DNA of 57,917 bases, taken from positions 1 to 57,917 of the IMG/VR virus record IMGVR_UViG_3300043409_000324; one strand, written 5' to 3'. Position 1 is the first letter of the stretch. Every line of letters begins with the position of its first letter. The translations under genes and the position numbers were made by a program. Below are positions 7,529 to 16,248 of the stretch, piece after piece. Source of the DNA: a virus. Below the pieces are notes generated by a model, which saw only the letters and a program-made list of their open reading frames with translations, made no database searches and was not told the DNA's origin.

Positions 7529-8675
7529 CATGGCTAGGCTGTTTGCTGAAGGCGGCATGAATGATGAAGGTGGCACAGTAGATCCTGTGTCTGGTAATGA
7601 TGTACCTGCTGGTTCTTTACAGAACGAAGTGAGAGATGACATTGATGTAAAAATAAGTGAAGGTGAGTTTGTCATCCCTGCTGATGTTGTTAGATACATT
7701 GGTCTTGAAAAACTAATGAAGATTCGTGATGCAGCTAAAGAAGGTCTTGCTCGTATGAATGAGATTGGTCAGATGGGTAATGCAGAAGAGGTGACTAATC
7801 CAGAAGCGTTGCATGAGGGTGAAGAAGGCTTTGATTCTGAAATTGATGACATCATTCAAGAGGTGGATGGTGAGGCTATGGGAGAGAAGAAGTTTGCTGC
7901 TGGTGGCTTTGCTGAACCCGGTGTAGATCTTTTATCTAAATATAACATTCCTAAAACTTCATTAACAAATCCAGCTTTGGATGTTAGAGCATATAAAAAT
8001 AAAGATGGTAGAGTGATGTACATTACCTTCTTCAATGGTAAGCCCTCTATTGAAATACCTTCTGGATATGACTATGTTAGTTCTGCTGGTCAACTGTTAG
8101 CCGAAACAAAAACAGACACCACTAAAGTTGAGACACCTACAGCTACTGGTGACATTGGTGGTGGAGGTGGTGATGGTGCTACTGATGGAGGTGGTGCTAC
8201 TGTAGGCGGTAGTGGTATAGGAACTGGAACTGGTATAGGTAACTCAGCCATTGGTATTGCCATTGGAGCTGTTGCTAATGCCATTTCAAATGCAATAGGT
8301 CTTTCTAATGCTCCAAATCCTGATATTAGTGTTGTAGATGCTGTTGCTTCTCCTTCTGATGCTGCCGCTGCCGCTGCAGCCGCTGCTGCTGCTGCTGACG
8401 CAGATGATGCTGACTCTGGCCCCGGAGCTAATGCTGCTGCTGCAGCTTCTGCTGCTGCTGATGCAGATGATGCTGACTCTGGACCTGCTGCTAATGCTGC
8501 CGCTGCTGCTGCTCCCGGTGATGCTGCCGCTGCTGGTGATTCAAGTGGTAATACTGGTGGTGGTCCCGGTACTGGAGCAGATGGCGATAGCGCATTTGCC
8601 AGAGGTGGTCTTGTTGCTAAACGCATGAAGAAACCAACACTTGCTCAAAAAAGAGGCATTGCTTCTAAAAGATAA
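7515..8675 (+). CDS. Virion-region protein with Ala/Asp repeats and GG motifs
   Basis: 386 residues if read from the ATG at 7515, which sits 9 bases after AAGGA. The ATG at 7530 (MARLFAEGGMNDEGG) is an alternative. The conserved N-terminal domain reads VRDDIDVKISEGEFVIPADV, then VRYIGLEKLMKIRDAAKEGL. A Gly-rich linker follows, then two tandem copies of a segment containing ADADDADSGP flanked by poly-Ala, and a tail FARGGLVAKRMKK. Such proteins occur beside portals of aquatic phages, probably as virion components. Function unknown. The repeats make the length likely to vary between relatives. Confidence 0.7.
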   Translation: MYSNNMARLFAEGGMNDEGGTVDPVSGNDVPAGSLQNEVRDDIDVKISEGEFVIPADVVRYIGLEKLMKIRDAAKEGLARMNEIGQMGNAEEVTNPEALHEGEEGFDSEIDDIIQEVDGEAMGEKKFAAGGFAEPGVDLLSKYNIPKTSLTNPALDVRAYKNKDGRVMYITFFNGKPSIEIPSGYDYVSSAGQLLAETKTDTTKVETPTATGDIGGGGGDGATDGGGATVGGSGIGTGTGIGNSAIGIAIGAVANAISNAIGLSNAPNPDISVVDAVASPSDAAAAAAAAAAAADADDADSGPGANAAAAASAAADADDADSGPAANAAAAAAPGDAAAAGDSSGNTGGGPGTGADGDSAFARGGLVAKRMKKPTLAQKRGIASKR

Positions 8676-8686
8676 TACTATATAAT
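8659..8686 (+). promoter_or_regulatory. Sigma-70-like promoter before scaffold gene
   Basis: TTGCTT at 8659-8664 and a perfect TATAAT at 8681-8686, separated by 16 bases. The -35 matches consensus at only three or four positions. It overlaps the end of the preceding gene and would give a short leader before the scaffold gene at 8796. Confidence 0.5.
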
Positions 8687-8795
8687 TAGCATACTCAAGC
8701 CAGAGGTGGGCTGGTGAGTGTCAACAATTTCCCACCATATGGCTACCTATCTCCCTGCTATGCAGCTACAGTTAGCCCCAACTTAAAGGTATGTT

Positions 8796-9656
8796 ATGAC
8801 AGAAGCGGTAATTAATCAGAATCAACAAGCTCAGGCTTTCTCTCCCTTTGGTAAACGTAATGCTAACAAGGATAGGATTGAACAAGAAGAGGCTGAGTTG
8901 AAACAATTGGCTGAAGATAAGAGCAGCCCTCAAGAACCACAGGATGGTGAGGACAGCAACTTAAGCGCAGAAGAGAAAAGCTTTAAGAAGCGTTATGGAG
9001 ATCTGCGTAGACATTCTCAGCAACAGCAAGTGGGCTTGCAAAAGCAAATTGATGAGCTTCGCTCACAGCTACAGCAAAGTACAGAGCAGCAAATCAAGCT
9101 TCCTAAGAGTGAAGAAGAGTTGAATGAGTGGGCTAAAGCCTATCCTGATGTTGCAAAGATTGTTGAAACCATTGCAATTAAAAAGGCTAAGGAACAAACT
9201 CAAGCATTGGATGAACGATTCAAACAGCTAGATGAGCGTGAGCATAAGACATCTAAGGATAAGGCAGAATCTGAATTGATGCGTTTACATCCAGACTTTG
9301 ATGTTATTCGTGATGATGATGACTTTCACAACTGGGTTGAAGAACAACCTAAATGGATTCAAGACGCTTTGTATGATAATGAGAGTGATGCCGTGTCTGC
9401 TGCTCGGGCTATCGACTTATACAAAGCTGATAAAGGTATTAAGACCAAGAAAACTACACCAGATAAGGGTGCTGCTGAAAGCGTAAATACCCGTGGTAGT
9501 CGTTCTGCACCTACAGGTGAGAGCAAAGATGGTGTCTTTTATGAGTCACAGGTAAGTAAAATGTCTACCTTTGAGTACGAAAAGAATCAAGAAGCTATTG
9601 CTAAAGCATTACAATCAGGTAAGTTTGTATACGATATTAGCGGAAGTGCTCGTTAA
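8796..9656 (+). CDS. Scaffolding protein
   Basis: 286 residues, highly charged and Gln/Glu/Lys-rich, with long coiled-coil stretches (residues ~70-110 and ~125-165). It has no hydrophobic core typical of enzymes. Position between portal and major coat is the classic scaffold position, and composition and length fit. It would direct coat assembly into the prohead and then leave or be degraded. LPKSEEELNEWAKAYPDVAK and LMRLHPDFDVIRDDDDFHNW are segments I associate with podovirus scaffolds. Confidence 0.85.
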   Translation: MTEAVINQNQQAQAFSPFGKRNANKDRIEQEEAELKQLAEDKSSPQEPQDGEDSNLSAEEKSFKKRYGDLRRHSQQQQVGLQKQIDELRSQLQQSTEQQIKLPKSEEELNEWAKAYPDVAKIVETIAIKKAKEQTQALDERFKQLDEREHKTSKDKAESELMRLHPDFDVIRDDDDFHNWVEEQPKWIQDALYDNESDAVSAARAIDLYKADKGIKTKKTTPDKGAAESVNTRGSRSAPTGESKDGVFYESQVSKMSTFEYEKNQEAIAKALQSGKFVYDISGSAR

Positions 9657-9659
9657 GTA

Positions 9660-9687
9660 TTGACAAACCTGAAACAACTGGTATAAC
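9660..9687 (+). promoter_or_regulatory. Strong sigma-70-like promoter for the major coat gene
   Basis: TTGACA at 9660-9665 is a perfect -35. TATAAC at 9682-9687 matches five of six -10 bases, with a 16-base spacer. The start point would fall around 9693, at the edge of the palindrome centred on 9704-9705. A dedicated strong promoter suits the most abundant virion protein. Confidence 0.7.
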
Positions 9688-9691
9688 TTTA

Positions 9692-9717
9692 AGCAGGACT
9701 AGGTACCTAGTCTTGCT
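9692..9717. repeat. Palindrome at the predicted coat transcription start
   Basis: GACTAGGTACCTAGTC at 9697-9712 is a perfect 16-base palindrome. With one G-U pair the stem extends to 9692-9717, giving an RNA hairpin of about eleven pairs. No T-tract follows, so it is not a standard terminator. It could be a 5' stabilising stem on the coat mRNA or an operator. Confidence 0.65.
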
Positions 9718-9925
9718 CCTATGGGCCGTAACAATGCTAGCTACCATACCCCATAGAGTTATCTGTCACGCAAAACAATAAACTGTCAGAACAACCTGAA
9801 GTTTGTTGGCCTGTATAGACAAGTGGAGGCATCCCTGTTCTATACACACCCATCAAATACAGCCTCTGTGGTGATGTTCAGCGTATTTAATTATATGCCT
9901 AACACATATCTAGGAGGATATTAAA

Positions 9926-10996
9926 ATGGCCTTTCCAAAAGCAGTTGGCTACGGGAATCTACCTAATGGTAATTTCTCGCCAGTCATCTATTCAAAGCAA
10001 GTACAACTTGCATTCCGTAAAGCGTCTACTGTTGAAGACATCACCAATAATGATTACTTTGGTGAAATCGCAAACATGGGCGACAGTGTCAAAATCATTA
10101 AAGAACCTGAAGTGTCTGTTCAAAGCTACGCCCGTGGCACACAGATCACTGCTCAAGATCTGAATGATGACGACTTCACATTGGTTGTTGACCAAGCCAA
10201 CTACTACGCTTTCAAGATTGATGACATCGAAGCAGCTCACTCACATGTGAACTTCATGCAGATGGCTTCTGATCGTGCAGCGTATCGTTTGCGTGATCAG
10301 TATGACCAAGATGTATTGGGTTACTTGTCTGGCTTTAGACAGTCTGCCAAGCATGTCAATCCTGACACAGCTCGTACAGCAGCCGCTGGTACTAATGCAA
10401 TTACTGCTGCTGGTGCTGATGAGTTGTTGGCTACTATGAAGCTGAAAAAGGGTAGTTTTACCAACATCACTACTGGCTCTGCTGGTGAGCATTCAATTCC
10501 TTTGACTCCTCGCCTTCCCGGTGCTACAGCCCTCCCAACAGCAACAGCTTCTCCTTTGATGGTGATTGCTCGTATGGGTCGTCTGTTGGACACGCAGTTT
10601 GTAGATTCTGCTGGTCGTTGGTTGGTTGTCGATCCCATCTTTGTTGAGATGTTGAAAGACGAAGACAGCCGTATGTTGAATGGTGACTTTGGTGGTTCTG
10701 GTTTGCAGAACGGCTTGGTCATTAACAACTTGCACGGCTTCCGTGTGTATGTTTCTAACAACCTACCTAAAGTTGGTGGTGGTGCTGGTACTGCAGGTAC
10801 TGCAAACCAAAACACTGACTTTGGTGTGATTGTTGCTGGTCATGATTCTGCTGTTGCAACTGCTCAGCAAATTACTAAGACCGAGACATATCGTGATCCC
10901 GACAGCTTCGCTGACATCGTGCGTGGTATGCATCTTTATGGTCGTAAAATCTTGCGTCCTGAAGGCATCGTCACTGCTAAATACAACGCTGCTTAA
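9926..10996 (+). CDS. Major capsid (coat) protein
   Basis: 356 residues preceded by a strong AGGAGG site. The start MAFPKAVGYGNLPNGNFSPV and the segments NDYFGEIANMGDSVKIIKEP and QANYYAFKIDDIEAAHSHVN resemble HK97-fold coat proteins of podoviruses. It follows the scaffold gene, has its own strong promoter and precedes a head accessory gene. Assembles the icosahedral shell. Confidence 0.9.
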   Translation: MAFPKAVGYGNLPNGNFSPVIYSKQVQLAFRKASTVEDITNNDYFGEIANMGDSVKIIKEPEVSVQSYARGTQITAQDLNDDDFTLVVDQANYYAFKIDDIEAAHSHVNFMQMASDRAAYRLRDQYDQDVLGYLSGFRQSAKHVNPDTARTAAAGTNAITAAGADELLATMKLKKGSFTNITTGSAGEHSIPLTPRLPGATALPTATASPLMVIARMGRLLDTQFVDSAGRWLVVDPIFVEMLKDEDSRMLNGDFGGSGLQNGLVINNLHGFRVYVSNNLPKVGGGAGTAGTANQNTDFGVIVAGHDSAVATAQQITKTETYRDPDSFADIVRGMHLYGRKILRPEGIVTAKYNAA

Positions 10997-11007
10997 GGAG
11001 AAACTAA

Positions 11008-11502
11008 ATGGCAACTATTACTACTCTCTCAAACGCTGTTGGTGCAGGTACACAACCTAGCCGTAGTCTTCGCAACATGCCTTATGTTGTTGAAAACACT
11101 ATTAGCTGGTCTGCTGCTGTAACAGCTAAAGGCTCTGCCTTGGCTGCTGCTGATGTGATTGAAGCTCTTCAGATTCCTGCACAATCTATTGTGTTGGCTG
11201 CTGGCTTTGAAGTACTCACTGCAGCTACTGGTAGCTGTACAGTTAGCTTGGGTGTTACTGGTGTTACTGCTGCTGCTTATGTCTCTGCTTTTGCAGTGAC
11301 TAGCTCAGCTACTGCCGGAACCTATGCAACTCCAGCGGCTGCTGGCTATCCAATCGTGGTTGGAGCTGCTGACACATTGGACTTGCTGTTGGTTACTGAA
11401 ACCACTACATTAAGTGCTGGTTCAATCCGTGTCTTTGCTGTCATCGTTGACGCACAAGACCGTGTTGGTCCTGCTTCTGTAGACCGTGAGCAACTGGCCT
11501 AA
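11008..11502 (+). CDS. Probable head accessory or decoration protein
   Basis: 164 residues, Ala/Thr/Val-rich and beta-like, with SLRNMPYVVENTISWSAAVT near the start. It follows the coat gene by 11 bases with a good ribosome-binding site (AAGGAG) and is followed by an intrinsic terminator. Coat and this protein are therefore probably co-transcribed at high level. Position and composition suggest a capsid decoration protein. No enzyme motif is present. Confidence 0.7.
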   Translation: MATITTLSNAVGAGTQPSRSLRNMPYVVENTISWSAAVTAKGSALAAADVIEALQIPAQSIVLAAGFEVLTAATGSCTVSLGVTGVTAAAYVSAFAVTSSATAGTYATPAAAGYPIVVGAADTLDLLLVTETTTLSAGSIRVFAVIVDAQDRVGPASVDREQLA

Positions 11503-11517
11503 TAGCTAGTTGATACT

Positions 11518-11552
11518 GGGAGGGGCTTAACCGCCTCTCCCTTTTATTGTTT
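11518..11552 (+). terminator. Intrinsic terminator after the capsid genes
   Basis: GGGAGGGGC at 11518-11526 pairs with GCCTCTCCC at 11533-11541 (nine pairs including one G-U), loop TTAACC, followed by TTTTATTGTTT. It separates the capsid transcription unit from the tail genes. Confidence 0.9.
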
Positions 11553-11559
11553 AAAAAAT

Positions 11560-12270
11560 ATGTCTACATATCTTTCTTTAACGAATGAATTGCTACGAAG
11601 AATGGGTGAGGTCACTATGGACTCCACCGAATTCGATGGTGCTAGAAACATACAGTCTCTAGCAAAGAATGCTATCAATTCATCCGTTAGAGAATTGATG
11701 CACTCTGCACAAGAGTGGCCTTTTGCTCTTGTTACTTACACACAGACAATGACTGTGGGAACAGGAACATATTCTTTTCCTGCCACTTTGTCTAGTGTTG
11801 ATTGGGAAAGTTTCTATCTTAAGAAACTAACAGCAGCAGATAATGATCCTACTCGTCTGTCTGTTCTTACATATGTTGACTACTTAGACAACTATCGTCC
11901 CGGTGAGGACATGAATGGTACTGGTGGTTATGGTGTTCCCATTGCTGCTTATCAAACACAAGAATCTAAGTTTGGTGTGACTCCATTGCCTGATCAGGCT
12001 TATGAAGTTGAGTATAAGTATTGGTCTTTCCCTGCTGACTTAGCAGTATCTACTGATACATGTATTGTTCCAGATAGATTTACCAGTGTCTTACTTGATG
12101 GTGCTATGTTCTATATGCTCATGTTCAGGTCTAATGAACAAGGTGCATCCATTTATAAAGACAAGTTCGACAATGGCATTAGAATAATGCGTAGAGTATT
12201 GTTAGATGAGCCTTTGTATATGCGCTCAACGATGATTGTTAAGCCCTCGTTCAATCCTAGAGTGTTTTAA
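11560..12270 (+). CDS. Tail tubular protein A-like (head-tail adaptor)
   Basis: 236 residues. The N-terminus LSLTNELLRRMGEVTMDSTE, then NIQSLAKNAINSSVRELMHS and EWPF, matches the adaptor family that includes T7 gp11. It forms the ring between the portal and the tail nozzle. It comes directly after the capsid terminator and shares one base with the next start codon, so the two tail proteins are co-translated. Confidence 0.85.
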   Translation: MSTYLSLTNELLRRMGEVTMDSTEFDGARNIQSLAKNAINSSVRELMHSAQEWPFALVTYTQTMTVGTGTYSFPATLSSVDWESFYLKKLTAADNDPTRLSVLTYVDYLDNYRPGEDMNGTGGYGVPIAAYQTQESKFGVTPLPDQAYEVEYKYWSFPADLAVSTDTCIVPDRFTSVLLDGAMFYMLMFRSNEQGASIYKDKFDNGIRIMRRVLLDEPLYMRSTMIVKPSFNPRVF

Positions 12271-13826
12271 TGGCAGATAGAATTAGTGGTTATCCGGTAG
12301 TCTGTATTGGTGGAATGAACACCAATAAGGATGTACTGTCTCAAGGAGAAAGAGAACCCGGCTCTGCTATTCAGCTTATCAACTATGAGCCAGCTACAAC
12401 TGGTGGCTATAGAAGGATTAGTGGCTATAGTAATGACTATGGTACTTTAGCAGGTACAGGTAATGTGCTTGGTGTGTTTGTTTGTGAAGATATCAATAAT
12501 GGTATATTTGCATGTAGAAAGCCTTCAGCAGGTACAAACTATTTCTATAGGTGGAACACTGCTACTAGTGCTTGGGTTGCTGTAACAACTCCCGGCACTG
12601 TATCAATGGTGGGTGTTAAGAAGGTTAGGTTTACTCGCTACAATTGGGTGGGCGTTAAGATGGCTTTAGTGGATGGTGTTAATCCAGCAGCTATCTATGA
12701 TGGTACAACATACACACAAATCACACACACTAATGCACCAACAGCTCCTAAGTATTTAGCAGCTTTTAAGAATCATTTGTTTTTAGCTGGTGATCCGTCT
12801 GAGCCTTTCAATCTATACATCTCTTCTCCTTTAGCAGAGACTGATTTCAATCCAGCTAATGGTGCTGCTGTTATTAATGTAGGCTTTGAGATTGTACAGA
12901 TTAAAGCTTTTAGAGATACGTTGTATATCTTTGGTAAGAATGCTATTAAGAGTTTGACTGGCACTAATGTAGCTGACTTTGTTGTTAGTGAAGTGACAAC
13001 AAATCTAGGTTGTGTAGTACCTGACAGTGTGGTAGAACTGGGCGGTAGCTTAATATTTCTAGGACCAGATGGATTTAGACCTGTAGCAGGTACTAACAAG
13101 ATTGGTGACGTTGAGCTAGAAACTATTTCTAAGCAAATCCAATTTACAGTTAATGCCATCTTGCGTGAGCTTGTGGCTGAAGACATTGATCCAGAAACAT
13201 TAAGTTCTGTTGTTGTTAGAAAGAAGTCTCAGTTTAGATTCTTCATTCCAGCACAAGGAACTTTTGGATTGTTAGGTGGTTTGAGGGAAAGAGAAGGTGG
13301 GTTTGGTTTTGAATACTCACAACTCTTTGACTTCCCTGCTACCTGTGCTTCTAGTGGTTACATTGGTACTGATGAAGTAGTGATTCATGGTGACTCTACT
13401 GGTAAGGTACATAGACAGGAAAGTGGTAGCTCTTTTGCTGGTAGTGAAATTTTATCTGTCTATCAAACACCTTATTATTATTTCCAAGATCCTACAATTA
13501 GAAAGAACTTCTATAACCTCACTACGTTTTTACGAAGTGAGGGTGCTTCAACAATTAGTTTAGGTGTGTCATACGATTTTGATGATAGTCAGAATGTGTT
13601 CAATCCTGCTAACTATTCGATGACAACAACAGGGGCAGCAGCTTATTACAATGAAGCTGTCTATGATGCTGCTGCCATCTTCGATGGTAATCCATCACCA
13701 GTGGAAAAGACAAATATTGAAGGCTCTGGATTCTCCATTGCTTTTAAGTATGTGACTAACGATATAAATGCTAGTCATACAATTCAGGGCTTGGTCTTGA
13801 ATTATTCAATGAATGACAGACGCTAA
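12270..13826 (+). CDS. Tail tubular protein B / stabilisation protein-like (nozzle)
   Basis: 518 residues. It starts SGYPVVCIGGMNTNKDVL, continues with INYEPATTGGYRRISGY and shows repeated beta blades with KNHLFLAGDPSEPFNLYISS. This is the pattern of P22 gp10-like stabilisation proteins and short-tail nozzle beta-propellers. It plugs the portal after packaging and forms the tail nozzle. The preceding adaptor gene supports this. The last blade domain may contact fibres. Confidence 0.82.
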   Translation: MADRISGYPVVCIGGMNTNKDVLSQGEREPGSAIQLINYEPATTGGYRRISGYSNDYGTLAGTGNVLGVFVCEDINNGIFACRKPSAGTNYFYRWNTATSAWVAVTTPGTVSMVGVKKVRFTRYNWVGVKMALVDGVNPAAIYDGTTYTQITHTNAPTAPKYLAAFKNHLFLAGDPSEPFNLYISSPLAETDFNPANGAAVINVGFEIVQIKAFRDTLYIFGKNAIKSLTGTNVADFVVSEVTTNLGCVVPDSVVELGGSLIFLGPDGFRPVAGTNKIGDVELETISKQIQFTVNAILRELVAEDIDPETLSSVVVRKKSQFRFFIPAQGTFGLLGGLREREGGFGFEYSQLFDFPATCASSGYIGTDEVVIHGDSTGKVHRQESGSSFAGSEILSVYQTPYYYFQDPTIRKNFYNLTTFLRSEGASTISLGVSYDFDDSQNVFNPANYSMTTTGAAAYYNEAVYDAAAIFDGNPSPVEKTNIEGSGFSIAFKYVTNDINASHTIQGLVLNYSMNDRR

Positions 13827-13837
13827 GGAGAACTACC

Positions 13838-15832
13838 TTGACAGGTTATGTAAGACAATCCGCTGCTGATATTGTACCTACCGCAGTTGTACGGGCAGCA
13901 CCAATTAACAATGAGTACAATGCTCTGCGTGATGCTTTTGCTACTGCTGGTGGACATAAGCACGATGGTACTGCTGCTGAAGGACACCCTGTTCCTGTCA
14001 TAGGTGACACTGACTTATTAAATAAGATTGCCACTGATACAGCTAACAATCGTCATGGTGTGTTTGTTGAGGTGGCTGCGGCTGCTGTTGAACAGGTGCG
14101 CTTCCAAGATGGTGCTATTGTTCCAGTGACAGACAATGACATTGACTTAGGTACAAGTGCTCTAGAATTTAAAGACTTGTACATTGATGGTACAGCTAAC
14201 ATTGACAGCTTAGTTGCTGACACTGCTGACATTAACGGAGGCACAGTTGATGGTGCAGTTATTGGTGCATCCACTGCAGCAGCAGCTACAGTAACAAACT
14301 TAACAGTTAACACAGCAGCAACCATTGCTTCTGCTGATATTAATGCAGGTACTATTGATGGTGCAGTGATTGGTGGAGCCTCTGCTCAAGCTATTACAGG
14401 CACTACAATTACATCCACTGTTGGATTTGTTGGCGGTCTTACTGGTAATGTCACTGGTAACACAGCAGGTACACATACTGGTCCTGTTGTTGGTAATGTC
14501 ACAGGTAACTTAACAGGTAATGTAACAGCTTCCTCTGGTTCTAGCACATTCAACAATGTAACTATCAATGGCACATTGGACATGGATGCTGCTTCTGCAT
14601 CTACCATCACTAACCTACCATCACCAACCAACTCAGGTGATGCTGCTAGTAAGGGGTATGTAGATGCACAAGTAGCTGCTATTGTTGATAGTGCTCCTGC
14701 TGCTTTGGATACATTGAATGAACTTGCAGCAGCCTTAGGTGATGATGCCAGCTTTGCAACCACAGTAACTACCTCTATTGCAGCTAAACTTCCTTTGGCT
14801 GGTGGCACTATGTCTGGTGCTATTGCAATGGGTACATCTAAGATTACAGGTCTTGGTACTCCAACAGCAGGTACGGATGCAACAACTAAAACTTATGTAG
14901 ACACTGCTGATGCTTTGAATCTACTTAAGTCTGGTGGCACTATGAGTGGTGCTATCGCAATGGGTACTAATAAGATCACTGGAATGGGTGATCCTACTAG
15001 TGCTCAAGACGCTGCCACTAAGAATTACATTGATGTATTGTTTGGAAGTACATCTTCTGCTGCTGCTTCTGCAGCCGCTGCTGCAACATCTGCATCTAAT
15101 GCAGCCACATCAGAAACCAATGCTGGTAACTCAGCCAGCACAGCATCAACTGCTGCTACTAATGCTGCTGCTAGTTATGATAGTTTTGATGATAGATATT
15201 TAGGAGCTAAGAGCAGTACCCCTACTTTAGATAATGACGGTAATGCTTTATTAACTGGTGCTTTGTATTGGGATACGGTAGCTAATCAGATGCGTGTCTA
15301 TACAGGTTCTGTGTGGGTAGCTGCTGGTTCTGCTGTTAATGGCACATCGTCTAGACAAACATATACAGCTACAGCAAGTCAAACTACATTTGCAATTACA
15401 TATGATGCAGGATTTGTTGATGTATACTTGAACGGTGTTAGGCTTGTAGCTGGTTCAGACTTTACTGCTAGTAGTGGTACAAACATTGTTCTAGCTACGG
15501 GAGCCGCTGTAAATGATATAGTTGATATCATTGCTTATGGTGCTTTTAGTTTAGCTAACACATACACACAAGCTGCTGCTGATGCTAAGTTTATGCAAGC
15601 AGCTAATAACTTATCAGAACTTACAAATGCTGCTACTGCTAGAACAAATCTTGGACTAGCTATAGGTACAGACGTACAAGCATACGATGCAGATCTTGCA
15701 GCTATTGCAGCATTGACACCAACAAATACATATCTCATTACTGGCAATGGTACATCGTGGACTTCTGCTGCACCACCAGCTAGTTTATCAGCAGGTAAAG
15801 CAATTGCTTTTGCAATAGTTATGGGCTTCTAA
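13838..15832 (+). CDS. Tail fibre protein
   Basis: 664 residues from a TTG start that follows AAGGAGAACTACC. It has an N-terminal anchor domain with GHKHDGTAAEGHP, then repeated beta-helical segments (VDGAVIG, GNVTGNLTGN). Two copies follow of GGTMSGAIAMGT(S/N)KITGLG-like repeats ending in ATKxYxD, then an Ala/Ser/Thr coiled stalk. A C-terminal module has SRQTYTATASQTTFAITYDA and VDVYLNGVRLVAGSDF, common in phage fibres. It probably trimerises and binds the host surface together with the adhesins downstream. Confidence 0.85.
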   Translation: MTGYVRQSAADIVPTAVVRAAPINNEYNALRDAFATAGGHKHDGTAAEGHPVPVIGDTDLLNKIATDTANNRHGVFVEVAAAAVEQVRFQDGAIVPVTDNDIDLGTSALEFKDLYIDGTANIDSLVADTADINGGTVDGAVIGASTAAAATVTNLTVNTAATIASADINAGTIDGAVIGGASAQAITGTTITSTVGFVGGLTGNVTGNTAGTHTGPVVGNVTGNLTGNVTASSGSSTFNNVTINGTLDMDAASASTITNLPSPTNSGDAASKGYVDAQVAAIVDSAPAALDTLNELAAALGDDASFATTVTTSIAAKLPLAGGTMSGAIAMGTSKITGLGTPTAGTDATTKTYVDTADALNLLKSGGTMSGAIAMGTNKITGMGDPTSAQDAATKNYIDVLFGSTSSAAASAAAAATSASNAATSETNAGNSASTASTAATNAAASYDSFDDRYLGAKSSTPTLDNDGNALLTGALYWDTVANQMRVYTGSVWVAAGSAVNGTSSRQTYTATASQTTFAITYDAGFVDVYLNGVRLVAGSDFTASSGTNIVLATGAAVNDIVDIIAYGAFSLANTYTQAAADAKFMQAANNLSELTNAATARTNLGLAIGTDVQAYDADLAAIAALTPTNTYLITGNGTSWTSAAPPASLSAGKAIAFAIVMGF

Positions 15833-15841
15833 GGAAAATTT

Positions 15842-16237
15842 ATGGCAAATCCAAATATCACCAATGTAACAGCCATCTATGGCAATACAACTTATCTCAC
15901 TCCATCAGCTACAACTGCTGTAGTGTTGTTACCTAATGCTGCATCCTCTGGTAAAGTTTTTAAAATCAATCAGATTGTTGCTGCCAATGTTAATGGCTCT
16001 TCTGCTGTTAACACCACTGTTTCTATTTATAGCAATGGTGCTGTAGCTCAAGGCTCTGCCCCTTCTGGTGGCACTGCATTCCCAATTGTATCTACTGTGT
16101 CTGTTCCTGCAACAGCTTCTTTAATTGTTACAGATAAAACAACAGCTATCTATTTACAAGAAGGAACTTCTATTACAGTTACTTCAGGTACAGCTAGTGG
16201 CATTACTTATAGCATTAGCTACGAAGAAATTAGCTAA
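15842..16237 (+). CDS. Small beta-rich fibre-associated protein
   Basis: 131 residues. It is predicted all beta, with ATTAVVLLPNAASSGKVFKI and a C-terminus GTASGITYSISYEEIS. It sits between the tail fibre and the glycine-rich adhesins with a normal ribosome-binding site (AAGGA), so it probably belongs to the fibre assembly. The layout resembles the protein at 2646-2993. Confidence 0.65.
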   Translation: MANPNITNVTAIYGNTTYLTPSATTAVVLLPNAASSGKVFKINQIVAANVNGSSAVNTTVSIYSNGAVAQGSAPSGGTAFPIVSTVSVPATASLIVTDKTTAIYLQEGTSITVTSGTASGITYSISYEEIS

Positions 16238-16248
16238 GGAATAACGCC

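Larger units (their letters stand above)
9657..9925. other. Structured intergenic leader of the major coat gene
   Basis: A 269-base non-coding stretch with a near-consensus promoter at its start, an extended hairpin at 9692-9717, and two further inverted repeats: CTATGGG at 9719-9725 with CCCATAG at 9750-9756, and TGTATAGA at 9812-9819 with TCTATACA at 9839-9846. It ends with a strong ribosome-binding site, AGGAGG, before the coat start. I see no open frame in it. Confidence 0.75.

Noticed and set aside
8090-8626. 178-codon minus-strand frame opposite the Ala/Asp repeats
   Set aside because: It is Ala/Pro-rich only because it is the complement of the GCT/GAT repeats. No conserved domain, no promoter, opposite to all neighbours.
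8672-8690. T7-type RNA polymerase promoter (TAATACTATATAATTAG)
   Set aside because: It resembles only the first six bases of a T7 promoter, occurs once, and no phage RNA polymerase is present. It fits a sigma-70 -10 better.
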